From contig CANUEZ040000113.1 of the NCBI GenBank assembly GCA_948099385.1, positions 5,406,501 to 5,470,500 of the forward strand: 64,000 nt of DNA, given 5' to 3'. Below the pieces are notes generated by a model. That model saw only the letters and a program-made list of their open reading frames with translations. It was not told where the DNA came from and made no database searches. This stretch comes from Fasciola hepatica. Its lineage: Eukaryota > Platyhelminthes > Trematoda > Plagiorchiida > Fasciolidae. Of this stretch, positions 8,590 through 22,149 are shown piece by piece; positions within the stretch are counted from its first letter, which is position 1; each line of letters begins with the position of its first letter. The position numbers were made by a program, and so were the translations under genes.

Positions 8590-11500
8590 CGATGAAAGTT
8601 AACGTTTCGAACTTACTACTGTAATGCTTCATAGTAGGCGAATGAGATGCGCTCCTGTTTTGTAGTACATGAGAATGAATTCATCTCCTGATAGAGTTCC
8701 TAATAATCATAGTTTTATAATATTGGTGAATTATTAAGCAAATACCTTGTTTTATAACCTCGTTTGGGCAATTACCGACACTAATGGTTGACAAAAACCG
8801 TATTAAAAATGTAACAACTGGTCCAAAAAGTAATATATACACGTGCCGTTATCGGGGTCTGCTCGTAACATTCTTTGTCATCATAAAGATTGGAGTGCCA
8901 AAATCGGTTAACAAGCAACACCAAGGAACACGTCATTGAATTGGTTGCATTAGCTAATCTGGTTTCATTCACTGTCAAACTAGATGGTCTGAAAACAAAG
9001 TGCCGCAGTTCTTGGCCTCAGTTTTCATCAAATCGTTCAATGTCTATGCGGTCTGTAAATGCAGTCATTATTTTGGAACCAAGGCTGCGCTAAATAACAT
9101 GAATCACAGAATAATGGTATGACATTATGTAATGACAGCAATCCTTGGATTGCTTCTGCTCAGTTATGTACTCGTTTCACTTTGAACATTGTCGGAAATG
9201 CGTACATGCATTAGGGGAATCGATCGCTATGCGGATGATCAGTTGTATGTCCGGAAACGTTCCACCGCAGTGACTGAGATATTCTATCTTGTCACTAAGG
9301 CTGAAATAACTTGTTGATGGCGCCTCGCTTCGATCAATTTCTCTATACGTTTATGAGACTTTCCTTTTTGGGTGATGCGCTGAGTGTTTTTTTTTGTCAT
9401 CATAAGATAATTTATAATCCTGTCGGATTAAGTTGCATAGACTTCACTGAATGAGGCACGTACTATGTAACGTGATAAATTGTCCGCCGCATCGTGCATT
9501 ATTTACAATTCCTGCGTCCGAGTTGAAGGAACCGCGAGTAGAACAACAGGTAACTCGAAGATGTGTGTGAAAGTGCACTGTGAGATTAGAGGAAGCAGGT
9601 ACTTGTGATCTTGCGGGTTGGGTTCTAAACGAAACCATCACTGTCTTCCACTGTAAAATGATTATTTTGATGTTGAAGATGGTGTATGCATGACGTTTAG
9701 CTCGAAGTAAGCTGTTGTAAGTCAACCCGGATTGTTTAACGGCTACCACTTGGGCATCATTCCGAACGGCATTTGGGCTTGAATCCCAGCTTTGACTTCC
9801 TGGTTATGTTATGTGGTGAAACCCTTAACGAGTTGTACAATTGCCTTCATGGGTTTTTATTAATGACGGAATCTTCGATAATCTGCGCGATAAATCATTC
9901 CATACAATTAAACAGTGGAAACCACCGTTGTGCCGACGGAAAGAACTGCATGTGGCATTACGTTTACCATGGTAAGACACACGAAATTTTTTCATCCTAA
10001 TTTCACTCATATATAAACCATGGCAGTAGAAATTGTCTGTAGTATGCACTGTGTGGAGATGTAGCAAAATTGTCCCAGGCATAAGTTGTGATTCTGACTT
10101 CTATTTTAAAATTCAATACAAACTCGGATTTCCTACTGCTGACTAACTGTTGTATCTTACGACCTAACCACACTCTCCCATCACAATACCCGCAGTCAGA
10201 TAGACACAGAACACGACTACTCTAGGTTGAGTCAGAAGTTCATTCTAAATTCGTACTTAGTTCATTTATCGATTGGAAGTTCGGTTGAAGTAAAAGAGTG
10301 CCTGAACTAGCGGTGGATCAGTTGCTGAGTCGCTGCAATTTGGGATGCGATCTAGTTTTCGGGTTACTTCAGTGTAGTAGAGCCTTGAGGTATTATCTAG
10401 AAATGTTTGAGACTGCACGTCGATTGACCGTGGCAACCCATGAGACACATCTGTGTCCAGATGGTTGATTTTAGGATGGTCCTCACGACACCCCCGTAAA
10501 GAACTGAATCCATTAGACCATCTTGTTCACTTCTCGAAAGCTTCCAACTACGTACTTTTCTGGGCTCTGATTGTCATTGAGGACAATCATGCAAGATGTG
10601 AACTTCTCATGTTTGTTATTTGAAATTAACTTGTCTGCTTCACGCCCGGGAGGCACCAGCATTGAACCTTCTGGACTCGTGTCCGTTCGCGTTGTCGTTT
10701 TACTGTGCTCGCCTGTTGAGGTCAGACGTGTGCTGAAAACGAGCTTAGACAAGCTAACTTGTCCTTCTGTGTTCGTCTAGCACAGAGTTATACAGACACT
10801 GGTCTTTGGATTAGTACTACCGTGAACTTGGTTCGACGCGAACAGTGTGTCACGTTGATCTGCTTGTAATGCACTGGATAGTGAACTGATATGGATGCGG
10901 CTTATTCGCATCCTGTACAGTCGAGAACTCCAGTAAATTCTGTCGAAACCCACTGGAAGAAAGCTAGCTATAATATGTCATGAGTCATGAAAACCTACTC
11001 TTTGTTTTCCCGGTAAATTATAAAGAATGCCACCAAGTTTCGAAAAGAACAGCTCAGCGTGAGTTCGCACTCAAAAATCGATTTATTGATCAACGGTCTC
11101 AAACGTTTATCGATCAGAAGTCTTCTTGATAACATGCTCACGCACGTTTCTAGCCCCATTGCCGTCGTGTGACAACACTGACGTCCAGTTTGCACACCTT
11201 TGTCAATTTCGTTGTCATTAGAACTAAAAGCTTTCTCCCACTTTTTGCATATCCCAAGTTCATGCTTCGGTGCCGAGTGAAATTACAGTCCTAGTAGCCA
11301 CAAACCACTGAACTTGAGAAAAAAATCTTGAGCTGCACTGTCATCAATCAGACTTGATCATGGTCAGCTCGGCTCTTGGCTTGTGAAGCGCTTATCTTAT
11401 CAATTCATTCTTCCACGCGGTCCTTCTTTAATGAGTGAAGTGGATCCTTTCGGTTATCATACATAATTATACAGCTGAAGAATCGATAGGAAGAGTGTCT

Positions 11501-12857
11501 TTTAGAATCATCACTGAAAAAAGTATATTTATACGTCCTTATTCCTTTCTCGTTAAAAAAAGTCGAAAATAAATGAAACCAAAACCTTCCAAGGTCTCTG
11601 AACAGCAAACTTAGTGTATGCTTCACGGTGAGTCGTCATTTTTGGGGGGCTTCCGGACTTCATTGGGTTTCGTAATGTTCGGTGAAATCAGGTAAACACG
11701 CGCGGGGACACAATCATTTTGAATGCCTCGATAGTTTCGCCTTCACTACAGTATTGTTAACGTGAAATAGGCTGTTAATAATGTCGCCTCGGTGACCGAA
11801 TGATAAAAACGTTGGCCGATAAATTTCGCGTTTCTCGAAAGCAGATCATTGATGACCCCTGCAGATTGCAAAACTTTACGTCCCTCTGAATATTTCCTAG
11901 TCTTGAGCGAAATTCTCATACTGTTATAACTTCCTCAGACACTACACCGTTTCGAACTGATGGTCCTATGCACATCGCCGTTTCCGCACTTCCGGCTACC
12001 CCGGCTCTTAAATGAGAAAATAGAACTTATTGTGATGTATCGTGTAAACGTATTTTCATAAGTAGCTATCATGACCTTTAAGAGTAAACTGAATATCTTC
12101 GGAAACCCACACGCGCACCTTCAGTGGGTCTGCGTTCATACCGGGTTGATTGAGTTACTAATACGCTCAGTCAAATGATCCTTTTGAGTTCACCCGTTTA
12201 ATATTTTATACTAACCTTGCATGACCTATTGTGCGTTGCATCTGAGTCACTGTGATGTGGAGATTCATTGGTTGGGTGGCCCATCGTGACGTGTTTACTC
12301 CGAACTAGAACTTTTGTGACTTGACGAAGTCGTTCACTTACACACTAAATACTATTAAGGACTAACAGTCAAAAGTTTCGGAAATAGCATTTATCATTCA
12401 TCATTCCTGCATGGTCTTTGTCCGACGAAATATGGAGTGTAGTTCAGTTGGAAGGTTGAATCCCAGGTAGAGCTATTGGCAGAAGTAAATCATGACCAAG
12501 TATTCTTGTGGTATTGTTTCTTCATATAATGAATGACCATGATGCATAAACACTCAATTCACCAATGAAAACCATAGGATTAATTGCTTCATTCTTACAA
12601 AACATCATCGCCGTCAGTTGAAAATCGACTGGGCCCAAATGTAACTTGAACTAAGCGTGCAGAATTGTCAGTCACTTCATCAGCTTGCTTCGTAATACCA
12701 CTGCATAGTCTGTCGTCCATGTGTCACTGTTTGTGTACGTTAGCTATTCATCACTTCATAAACAACTAAACTCTCCGTAGAATTTAAATTGGTAAGGGGA
12801 GCCTGATTGTTAGATACTGGAAAATCCATTTGCACTTTTCCGCATCCAAAATTGCAA
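8590..12857. other. About 4.3 kb without a recognised gene
   Basis: All frames are short (at most about 100 codons) and lack known motifs or paired splice sites. A weak tRNA-like patch around 9725-9800 (a B-box-like GGGCTTGAATCCC) may be an old SINE head. Otherwise I see no repeat, array or RNA gene. Confidence 0.45.
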
Positions 12858-12930
12858 CACCGCGAGCCGGAATCGAACCGACGATCTCCCGCTTACCGGG
12901 CAGATACTCTACCAGCTGAGTTATCGCAGT
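12858..12930 (-). tRNA. tRNA-like gene, anticodon reads GGT (Thr) in the simplest fold
   Basis: On the minus strand a 73-base cloverleaf can be drawn. The acceptor stem is 7 bp (ACTGCGA with TCGCGGT, one G-U). The D stem is 4 bp (ACTC/GAGT) with loop AGCTGGTA. The T stem GTCGG/CCGGC has loop TTCGATT, and both internal promoter boxes are good (GGTTCGATTCC is the B box). The anticodon stem has two wobble pairs and the loop reads CCGGTAA, putting GGT at 12895-12897. Position 33 is C rather than the usual U, and an alternative register (CCCG/CGGG) competes. TTTT follows eight bases downstream as a possible Pol III stop. It may be a real tRNA, a tRNA pseudogene, or the head of a SINE whose body I do not recognise. 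Confidence 0.5.
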
Positions 12931-14939
12931 GCGGCCGATTCAGAGTGGACAACTCGATAAAAATCTTCTTCAGTCTACAGCTTCTTAGCCTCAGAGCAAC
13001 ACACTGGATCAGGTTCATCAGTGTTCGAATTCACAGACATTCTGTGAATTGTAAATGAACTGAGCACATTGGTTGTCACACTTCTGAACGCTGATTGAAA
13101 CCATCTATGTGGAAACGAATCGATTTATTGCGTATCCCTTCTGCTGGGCAATATCTGCCATTTGATAACCCTTAAGCCACTCAGTGAAATAGGATCGTTA
13201 AACAAATAATGCGGTGTCTGTTTTTGTTATTCAGTTATCTCAGTTTGCTCAACCTGTGTGGAATAATCCGCTCGGTTTTCACCTCCGTCTCAATACTATT
13301 GTATTCAGCTATAAGTAAGCTGTTCTTATAATACCAAAATATCTTTGGCGCTCTGTGTTCTGGTCTGATTACTCGTTAGATTTTCAACGGAAGTGTATTT
13401 ATCCACTCTGCGCAAGTTTTTTCACGTGATTAATGACAATGAAACCAAATTATCACTCTGGATTGTAATAAATCGACCCATCATTAGATTTCCACCGTGA
13501 CGTGGGCTTCGGTACTTCGTACGTTTCATAATTCCGTAGTAATCCGATGATTGCTGTGTGACACCTCCGTGTGTTTGGTCACGCGCAATTTGATCATTTT
13601 ACGTTTACCCAATATATAGTGGCGACGGCTACGCTCTCGTTCGCCCCTAGTTTTACTCGCGGGAAATAGTATCATGTGTTGAAGCGTCTAAGGCGCATTC
13701 ATTCACGATCTTTTCGCAGTTTGTTTTTGGTCTATGCTTGTGCGCATTGTTACTGCGGACTAGGCGGTTCCATAAATATAACCGGTAGTGGTCGAAAGGC
13801 ACGGCGTTCCAATTCCGCTACCGTCAGTCGCGTTGGCGGTAGATACCCTTTGTGCCAATGAGAGACTATTGCTTACATTCTGTTCAAACGCGAGTATAGA
13901 ATAGAAGAAAAGCGTCTAGGACGTTTTACAGCTCACCGTTAGCTCATTTGTGATTGTGATAAATAGACAGCCCACTGTGATTGAACCTATCAGATCACAC
14001 TAGACGTGAAAGGTTTGGCAGCAAGCACATTTTTCTGCAGGGTGGTCCGGTAATCGCCGCCAGCAATATTCACGAATGATTTGATGAATCCTATTATGAA
14101 ATAATTGTTTCTGTAAATGATTTGTTCAGACTCTAGACAACCAAATGTGGTACGCGGAAATGCGTCGTAAAATTTTGGTCCATTTCCGTTTGAATTCATT
14201 GACAGATTTCTTTCCAGTACACGCTTGTGTATGAGTACTGCGCAATTGGCACACTTGTAGTTAATCAGGCGATCAGCTTTGCCCGTTTTTTTTAATGGTC
14301 AACTGCTCAAGAACGTAATTATGATAGTCGTGTTAGGGAGCTGATCCGTGTTGGTGCTGCTTTTCACTTCAATTCTTTCGAGTATTCACCCCGGCTCTGT
14401 GCTCTGGTTACGGTGACTACCTCGGAGCAATGTCTGGTTGAGAACAAAACAAACAGAAGCGTAAGTAGAAACCAAACAGCAAAGAAAGTTTTACGTTGTA
14501 AGTAATGACAACAGATAGGTTGGATGAAAATCATTCGTACTAAAATCGTGGTTTGTTTTTTTGGTAGACTCAGTTGGGCGTAGACAAAGTCACGTGACTT
14601 GACTAGAGCCTAGTTAAGGAATCTATCATGTGCTTCTATCCAATGTCGGAGTTTCAATGTGACTACCATAGTGATGAACTGATCAACAATTTCTGCCTCT
14701 TATTTATCTAAGTATTTTGAAATGACCGACTCATTCCGTATCGGTGTTGTGCTGGGTTGGAAATTCTGAACGAGGTAGCAAAACATGACTACTCGTCCTC
14801 TCTCTCTCTCCCTCGTCACGTCAGTTAATTAGCTAGGACTTGACTATGGCTGTTCCCCATCCTAGAACCATGAATAAATGAATATAATTTTACTTCATTT
14901 GTTATACGATCAATGAAAAACTTCCAAACGAGGGGGTTA
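12931..14939. other. No firm gene
   Basis: A small coding-like patch at 13764-13840 (GSINITGSGRKARRSN) follows a TAG but has a weak donor and no phase link to the next exon, so it is not called. The rest shows only short frames. A CT-rich patch lies near 14798-14812. Confidence 0.4.
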
Positions 14940-15020
14940 CATGCTGTGTTGGGAGCCGAACCGGGGTCATCCACATTCAAAGTCTATGTTAAAAACCGTT
15001 TAACCACCGCCGGTCATCCG
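14940..15020 (-). mobile_element. SINE head fragment, minus strand
   Basis: The reverse complement reads GACCGGCGGTGGTTAAACGG (A-box region) and then GGTTCGGCTCC (B box). It stands head-to-head with the plus-strand copy at 15153, about 130 bases away. The body beyond the head is not clear. Confidence 0.6.
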
Positions 15021-15152
15021 CGCTTGCCTGGGGCCAACATTTCTTTTTGCGCTTTCGTGGCATGGCTACCTCAGTCCACCCTCTAACTGCCTCAAAGAAC
15101 AATACACACGGAGAAACTCTGTCCGTGTGCATGCGTTAAATTGCACTGTTGA

Positions 15153-15375
15153 CCGGCGGCGGCCAAGTGATGCGAGCAGCTATCGTCTCGAAGATAAGAG
15201 GTTCGAATCTAGCCACCGCATGTTACATTCGTGCTGAGCAGTAATTCACTTTTAACGACTCGTTACCACACAGTTGACCTCATGTGGTTCTCTACTACGA
15301 ATCTCGTGGTCATGTTTGTCAGTTATCCCCGCTAGGCTATCGAAGCTATGTGGCATGTCCTTACAGCTACTACTA
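15153..15375 (+). mobile_element. SINE copy, nearly full length
   Basis: The head starts GACCGGCGGCGGCCAAGTG. The B box is GAGGTTCGAATCTAG, and the body has CAGTAATTCAC, GTTACCACACAGTTGACC and ATGTGGTTCTCTACTACG. It ends near an ACT-rich stretch at 15363-15383 and runs straight into repeat A. Confidence 0.75.
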
Positions 15376-15379
15376 CTGC

Positions 15380-15670
15380 TACTAAAATAGTCCAGAAGTC
15401 GTATCGGGTTAATAGATTGTATATTAGAAACTATGCACTTAAGCAACGACAAAGTCAATCAAACGTAATACAACTGGTCATTTGCATCACAGCTGTGCAG
15501 TCCAGGGCGAAGGATGCAATCACGTGGTTCGTATACCCTGCTTCATCGTATTGCGTTCTGTCCATTTGACGTACTCCCGTTCATTGTCACTCCCTAATTG
15601 TTTTCGATCAATTAACTACCTACTTATTCAGTAAGTAGTTTGCATACTCCGCCATACTACTTCCACTACA
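15380..15670 (+). repeat. Dispersed repeat A, copy 2
   Basis: Homologous to 8281-8585 in the same orientation. The small frame at 15348-15569 falls across it and is probably not a gene. Confidence 0.6.
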
Positions 15671-16184
15671 CTTACTCACACAAGTATGGTATGAAAAGTT
15701 TGTGGAGCAATATTTCCTGCCTCCCACCGGAGCTGAGGCTCCGAGTTGCTGTTTTCCTCCGCACGTTTTCTGCTTATCCTGTTGCTCCCGCACACGACCG
15801 GATGGTGGGTGTTTCCTGAAAGTGCCACAGCCTTCAACCTGTGACGTGATCTCTTATTGACAGAAGTATAGAGGATCAAGAATTACAATGTAGTTGTGCT
15901 ATATCATTGATTTTCTTGCGCCATGTCTGCTGATTAGTATGAAAACCTCAAATATGACTGGTTGCGGCTGTGCGCTGCACATCCAATCCAATCCGGCTCG
16001 ATCTTTTGCATTCTGTCGTGCGGTCTTGTTCTGTTTCACACTCTCGTTTGCTGTTTGGTGTAATGTTGCCACAACCGAGCTCATTTTTGACAATCCTAGG
16101 TGATATTCGATAATCGTCACAATCATATATGCACCATTAAGAAAGTTAAGTGATAGTCCTGGATCACGATCGGATTTGCTAATG

Positions 16185-16186
<2 letters not shown>

Positions 16187-16226
<40 letters not shown>

Positions 16227-16233
16227 GTGTGTG
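16187..16233. repeat. (GT)n microsatellite
   Basis: About 47 bases of GT repeat with one GC interruption. Confidence 0.97.
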
Positions 16234-16246
16234 AAACAGCGCTTGC

Positions 16247-16480
16247 TCATTCGTGGGTTTTTGAAACTTTTTTGGCAGCAGCTCCATTGATGATAGTTTT
16301 ACGACTGTCGTGGTCGACTCCGTTTTCTAATAATATCGCCTTGTGATGTTCATCAGACTGTGAATTCAATTTTTCCCGTGTTGGTTGTTTAAGATATCCT
16401 GGATGATTTAGTCTCTTTCCACCGCCGAATATGAGAGAAGGACGTTCCACTTCACATTGGAATGGGCAGGTGAGACGCAC
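16247..16480 (-). other. Unassigned coding-like frame
   Basis: A 77-codon minus frame ends in TGA and contains FGGGKRLNHPGYLKQPTREK and a Lys/Asp/His-rich tail. Its composition is less biased than neighbouring chance frames. No family is recognised and no splice pair is clear, and it is short enough to be chance. It could be a decayed transposon piece or a terminal exon of a minus-strand gene. Confidence 0.2.
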
Positions 16481-16614
16481 AGAAATTGATTTTCATTCGA
16501 ATTTTCGGAGCAGATATAGTTTACCATGTGTGTGTGTGTGTTTTCTGTTTGATACTTTACAACAGTTGATTATTTTGAGTCTGCTTGAGAAGCTTATACA
16601 GTATCTCTCGTAGC

Positions 16615-16790
16615 TCAGCAGCCTCACGTCACAGTTTAATAGCCGCACCCGACTTATTGGGACTCTATGTAGCTATCCGTTCCAAGTCTCGCGATCTGGT
16701 TGCCGGGTATCGCTAATAGTGCAGTGGGCGTTCGTGGCTATGGGGTATATATCCCTTCCACTGCATTCATGCGAAGGCATGTAAGGAAAA
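16615..16790 (+). mobile_element. SINE copy, head lost
   Basis: Plus-strand body: TTCCAAGTCTCGCGATCTGG, TGCAGTGGGCGTTCGTGGC, TATGGGGTATATATCCC, CACTGCATTCATGCG and an A-rich end at about 16784. Confidence 0.85.
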
Positions 16791-19700
16791 AAGTGGCACT
16801 AGATGATTTGCTGGTGATTATTTTCCAGTCACCGTGGTAATGCTTTAAACTAAGGGTTTTTGTGGATTCACAGAGTTTCGCTGCTCGACTCTCTGCAGTT
16901 GTACACATACATTTTCTTGTTTTTAATGCAGAGGTACTGTCCGAATTCGAATGAAACCGTTTTTCTGAAAGTTTTTACTATGCCCGACGTAACTAGTAAT
17001 ACCCTGGCAGAAACGTGTAATGTTACACACTGTTTCTAATCCATGACTGTCAAGTAAAAAGACATTTCAGGTTATCTTTCCTCTCGGTGAAAGGCATAGT
17101 GTAACAAAGAAAGCAAAATGGATGGTGAACATTTGTACTTAAGGAGCCAGACAAGTCAAGTCGTTAAAACGTGCAATTGTTCATCAAGTCTTTTCTTTCA
17201 GACAGTGCTGTAGTAACATCGATCCTCCGGCTGCCTGAGTATTTCGGCTCCGTCCTGGTCAGGTTCTTGTGGCCATTAGGTTGATTTTTTTGTTCGCCAT
17301 TTCCGTTCGGTTGACCTGATTGTTTTGGTTGTCAGCTTGGTCGGTAGCCCTTCATATGGGTTATCTTCCTGGTTATCTGAGATCCCGCTGAGTCTCGTCT
17401 GTTTGCTCATATGCCTCTTTTTCGGGATGCTTCCGACATATTCACCATCTGTTCTTTGGTCTAGTGCTCCCGATTGGTTGATCCGATCGGTTTGACACTC
17501 GTATGGTTCTGTTGCTGCAGCATTCCACCGCTACGATGGCACGACAAGTCCAGTTCACTCGGCATTTCATACGCGACATCTATCCACAAATAGAACAATG
17601 AGAGATATTCACTTGCACGCAGACTTCTACCAATACGTGCATTAATTTCGTCTTCAAATTTCAATATGGAGAGCCACAAAGATCGATTTTTCATTATAAC
17701 CAAATCCGGACTGTTCTGAAGTAGTTGCAGTAACTGGACCTTTAAAGTGTTACTATTTTAGGCACCGGAACCATATCTAATGAATAAATACGGCAACTGC
17801 CACAGGATATGCATTATGTACGACATTATCGGATGCAATAACTCGCAACAAAGTAGTCTCCTCGCAACCGCTTATGATCTGACAGTAGAAACATTTCTTT
17901 TTGTATACCCAATCAATCATACATTGTTCGGAGTGTCGCGGACAACACTCACCGAACAGGGTTGGTTTTGATTTCATGCAACATGTATCAACCGTCGTGA
18001 TGGGTTTTACTCCACTGCAATCACTGGAACGAGTTTCTCTGTAAATTTGTCATCATGGGTCCTGATTTTATGGTTTATTCAAAATCTCCCATTAGAGCAC
18101 AAAAATTAAGTCGATAACCGAAACTAGTAACAAAGCAGTTTGAAGTTCTTCGCGACTGCAGTACGTGATCACATCTTTTGGGAATACGGTGCTCGTTTTC
18201 GGTCGACTGAAGAATGAAGCTGCTTACTCTATTTCATTCTTTATCGCAGAGGCGTACGGTGATTTACGGACACATCTCTCTAAATGTATTTATTGCTCTC
18301 TGGGTGTTATTTCTTGATAAATATGCAAAAGTATCATTGTCTCAATTGGATGCGTTTGATTTCACACACCGCGTCTTATTTTGACACCCTGTTATAATTC
18401 AATAATGTGAGAAACATTTTATTCATCTAAGGAACGATTCCGAGCCGTATCTGTCGCAGAAGTGCGTGCGTCATACATTATCGGAACTTTAGCTTATTTT
18501 CTAAAGTAGTGAAATCTTCCAGTTTTGAATTCCAATGTCTCCATCTTTGGGAAAAAAAGACGAGCGTTCAACGGACGTCACTCGTTTGATCTGGATGTCA
18601 TAGTCATGCATTCCAACTGAATCAACAGTGTTTTTCACCGCGTACCTACCATCAACCATTAAATTGCTAACGAACTGCGAGATAATATTCTGGTCTCCAA
18701 GGATGTTTTTATTGTTTTACTTTTTTCTGGCTAGGCATACATATGACCAGAATATCAGTAAAAAAGAACTGCCCCTCCCCGCAAGATCAGTGTTTATTCA
18801 TCAGTGATCAAAACTACTCGTGGTGAATTTTATCTTCGTTGTTCCGACCATTTACCAAGTATGATCTTTCAAGTTTCAACCATACTTATCAGGGTAACCA
18901 AGGTCACGCATTTCCAGTTGATCAAGGAACAATAAAGAACCAACGTGAACAACATCAAGCAGTGCAATGGCATTTAGTTTCACCATTTGTTCGGTATAAT
19001 ATTTGAAAAATTGTAACTAGAAACTGCGAAGAAGACATTTTCACCATTGGAATTACAATAACACCTTGCGCTTGGTTACTGTTTGTCATTTCAGTACGTA
19101 GAATGGATTATCGCAAATTGAGGCCATGCTGAGCTCTGGTACTACTCCCTATGTTTATTAGGCTTACCGGTCATCTTACAACTCGTTGTATGCTCTTCTT
19201 AGAGAAAACCTGGTTACCTAGGGTTGATCCATAAGTCACATCGCGACACGTGAATGAGGTTGTACACATATGGAAGACTGAACAGTGGTTGTCCCAGCTG
19301 TTCCTGGAAGCCAGCGCGAGTCAGCTTCAGCGTACGCGTCTTTTTGGTCACTAAACGGAAGCAGTTGAGCTTTCTTCGTCACGCAACTGTACAGAAATAT
19401 TCGATCCAAAAATTCTCCGCCTCTAAATATTGTCATCTGATACGGAATCCGGGGACTTGTTGATTGGGAGAAGGGGGAGGGGGACAATAACCTTCATTCA
19501 TGGCCACATTGAGTCACTGTACAGTGTTACAACTGAACCATTCCATAATCATGTCTCTGATGTGAATGCAGCAAATTTTTTTTTTACAGTCTACCATAAT
19601 TACTAAGTAAAGTTTTAGAGTGTTCGCTTTGAATCCTTGGGGAAGCTGTTTTTCTGACCAAGACATTTTTCCTTGCTGATATTGCACAGCCTAAGGTCAT

Positions 19701-21607
19701 TTTTTGCTTGGTATTCATTCCATCGTAACACCGATGAAAAAGAAGAACAAGATTCCATATCCGAACACTAATGTGTAGTACTTTCCTTTAAGCTCTCGTG
19801 GAATCCGGTTTGTTTCAGGTCAGACTCACGTGAAAAACTCGCAGTCATGCTTTTTGGTCAACGACACTATATTTTCAGGTATTCGTGTCTGTAATGGACT
19901 CCTAGCAGTCGTTGAGATGCGCGTAACACAATCCAAAAAAGGCCAAGCGCGCAGTTGTGGTTTTCAATACGGTTCTTAATAAAATAATCATAAATATGAC
20001 ACAAAAACTGTACAAACCTCAACGGTAACCGCTCCGTGAATCAGTCAGCCAAATGCTAGCAAATTCAGGATCGCTTGAGGTTCGAGTCAACGAAATGTCT
20101 ATTGGAAATGTGGGTCAAGGGTCACAGCAAAATCAATGCACGCACCAGTCAGTGGTGATTCAAGGTCAATGTCCGATGTGTGGTTCAGCGAATGAGCCAG
20201 TGTGGTGCAAAACGTTAATGGAAAACATAAATTTGGAGTGAGGGTAAGGGGGTCAGATCGATCTTGAATTAGAGCCTTAAGTTTGGTTGTTCTGTCGATT
20301 ACAGTGTCTTTACGAATGGCAGTTGTCTGAATGGAATGTATATGCAGGTCGGAAATAAATGCTTTCTTGTTTTTGTACTTCACTTTAGTCAGAGTAGTAC
20401 TTCTCTCAAGAAACCCGTAGTTTATTTTATGAGGAATCATGCTTGTTCCGTCTCTCCTGGAGGGAACACCGGTTTATTGCATTTTATAACGTTTGCCGGT
20501 TACTGGATCACCTGTGAAGTTTCAAATCAGTCACTGAATCATTATTGAATCACCTGAAGGATAATATGCAGAACTTTAAACCATCACCTGAACTGCACCG
20601 CGCACACTTGAGTCGGCCGGTTTGGAATCTGATATCAGTCTCGGGTTGATCTGCTAGTGGCACCTGTTCTTATCCGATCCACTGGCTCTTATGAGAAGAC
20701 TTCTCTACTTCCAAACCATTCCAATCTATTGATACGAGATAGACAATTTATATAGGATGTGGGTGACTGCAATCAGAAACATCGTGCGAGGCACATTGGT
20801 TTAGGATGTCTTGCACAACCGGGTCTCCTGACAGGCTCTTTTAGCTACAAACCCTGCTGACTGTTGGCCGCTGATTGGTTGATTCCGTTCGGTTCGGTGT
20901 GAATGACTGTTGCCGGCTGATTGGTAGACTTCGTTTCGTTTTGCCACGAACTGATTGGGCCATCACTCCGCTTCGCTTGCTACCGCTTTGTCATCGATTT
21001 TGGTCAGACAATGACGTGTTGTCTGCAAACGGAACTAGGCTTTCTATCGACAGTGTGCTGGCCCATGCCCTCACGGCACCATCCACGGAATAACAGGCCC
21101 GATGAAATGGGTTTTAACTACACCACTACGTGCAAACTATGGAGATAATCAACTCCACTTTTGGCCGGTTTGTCTCAATGCCTTGTGTTTTTTTTTTATC
21201 CTGACTTCATTCTCCGAGGTTTCCTTTTATTTCGAAAAAACATTTTACTCATTCGTAGTTGTAGACTCTTTCAGCGTGCGATAGAAAAGATCTTATTTAC
21301 GGAACGATTTCTAGATTTTGCATTTTGGAGGAACTGAGCACTTTGAATGAGTAGTGCATTTTTCAGAATTTGCTGTCCCGTGTGTTCATTGTTGATTTTG
21401 ATACCTAGAATCCTTCTCCCTAATCGGTTTTTCCGAACCATTGAAAGTCAACAGGTTCACTGGCTTTAAGATTCTCTACGGCTTGTGACCAATTTTCATA
21501 TTTTTACGAATGGCAGGAAATTGATTGTACACATTCACTAACTGGTGTTTCCATACGCATGTACTGCAGTTCATCATGCGTTCTGTTGTTTTTCACCCAC
21601 CTGATAG
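16791..21607. other. About 4.8 kb without a recognised gene
   Basis: This lies upstream of the first CCSER-like exon I can define and may hold its 5' exon or intron. A frame at 20053-20241 contains CPMCGSANEPVWC, a half zinc-finger-like spacing, but has no splice pair or partner. No repeat family was recognised. Confidence 0.4.
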
Positions 21608-21908
21608 TCCCGTCGTTTTCGACGCACGTTCAGTTGTCAACCGAACAAGTTGACAATCTCGGACCCGGTGCCCGCTGAGGTCCCAAACAAACAAGTATCC
21701 GAACCGATCCACATTCGGGATGCAACCGAACTGTCCCGGGTACGACCCTATGGGGATTATCCCATGTATTCGACCCAGTCGACTACGGCAATCAATCGGA
21801 ATAGTCCCAAGTTGCCGGGGTTCAAACATTTCCAGTCGCGTATTCCTCGATCGTCCACAGGTGGCGAACTTGCAGTAGCCACCCAGTTCCCTAAAGGTCG
21901 AGAATCGA
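21608..21908 (+). CDS. CCSER: CCSER-like gene, exon A (N-terminal region)
   Basis: The exon follows a pyrimidine-rich acceptor (TGTTTTTCACCCACCTGATAG) and ends at a strong donor, GTAAGT (21909). An in-frame TAG sits exactly at the acceptor, so the frame opens only in spliced RNA. It enters in phase 0 and leaves after one base. The 100 encoded codons are basic and Ser/Pro-rich and include SPKLPGFKHFQSRIPRSS, reminiscent of the basic SKLPK segment near the N terminus of vertebrate CCSER2. CCSER proteins are poorly characterised cytoplasmic or cytoskeletal proteins; no enzyme activity is known. The initiator Met is not here, so at least one upstream exon is expected. The exon call is firm; the family assignment rests on exons C and D. 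Confidence 0.7.
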
Positions 21909-22149
21909 GTAAGTTCATAGTTTCAATCTATTTATGTGCGTAAAACTTATTATCAGATTCCCTTAACCACAGTACCTTTTAAAAATCTCATGAGAACAAA
22001 ATAATTCATCGGTGGATTGGTACAATGCAACCGCAATTTTAACGTTGTGTTTACGGGGTGAACAACACAGATGTACGAGAACAGTCGCAATCGGTTAGCC
22101 TGAAATGCACGCGAAAAAAAAACCAACGCGTTGGAGAAATTACTTTTTT

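Noticed and set aside
9725..9800. tRNA-like patch with GGGCTTGAATCCC
   Set aside because: No cloverleaf and no SINE body follows; too weak to call.
13676..13861. Possible N-terminal CCSER exon (GSGRKARRSNSATVSR)
   Set aside because: Weak donor, no phase link to exon A, no start codon context; kept only as a note.
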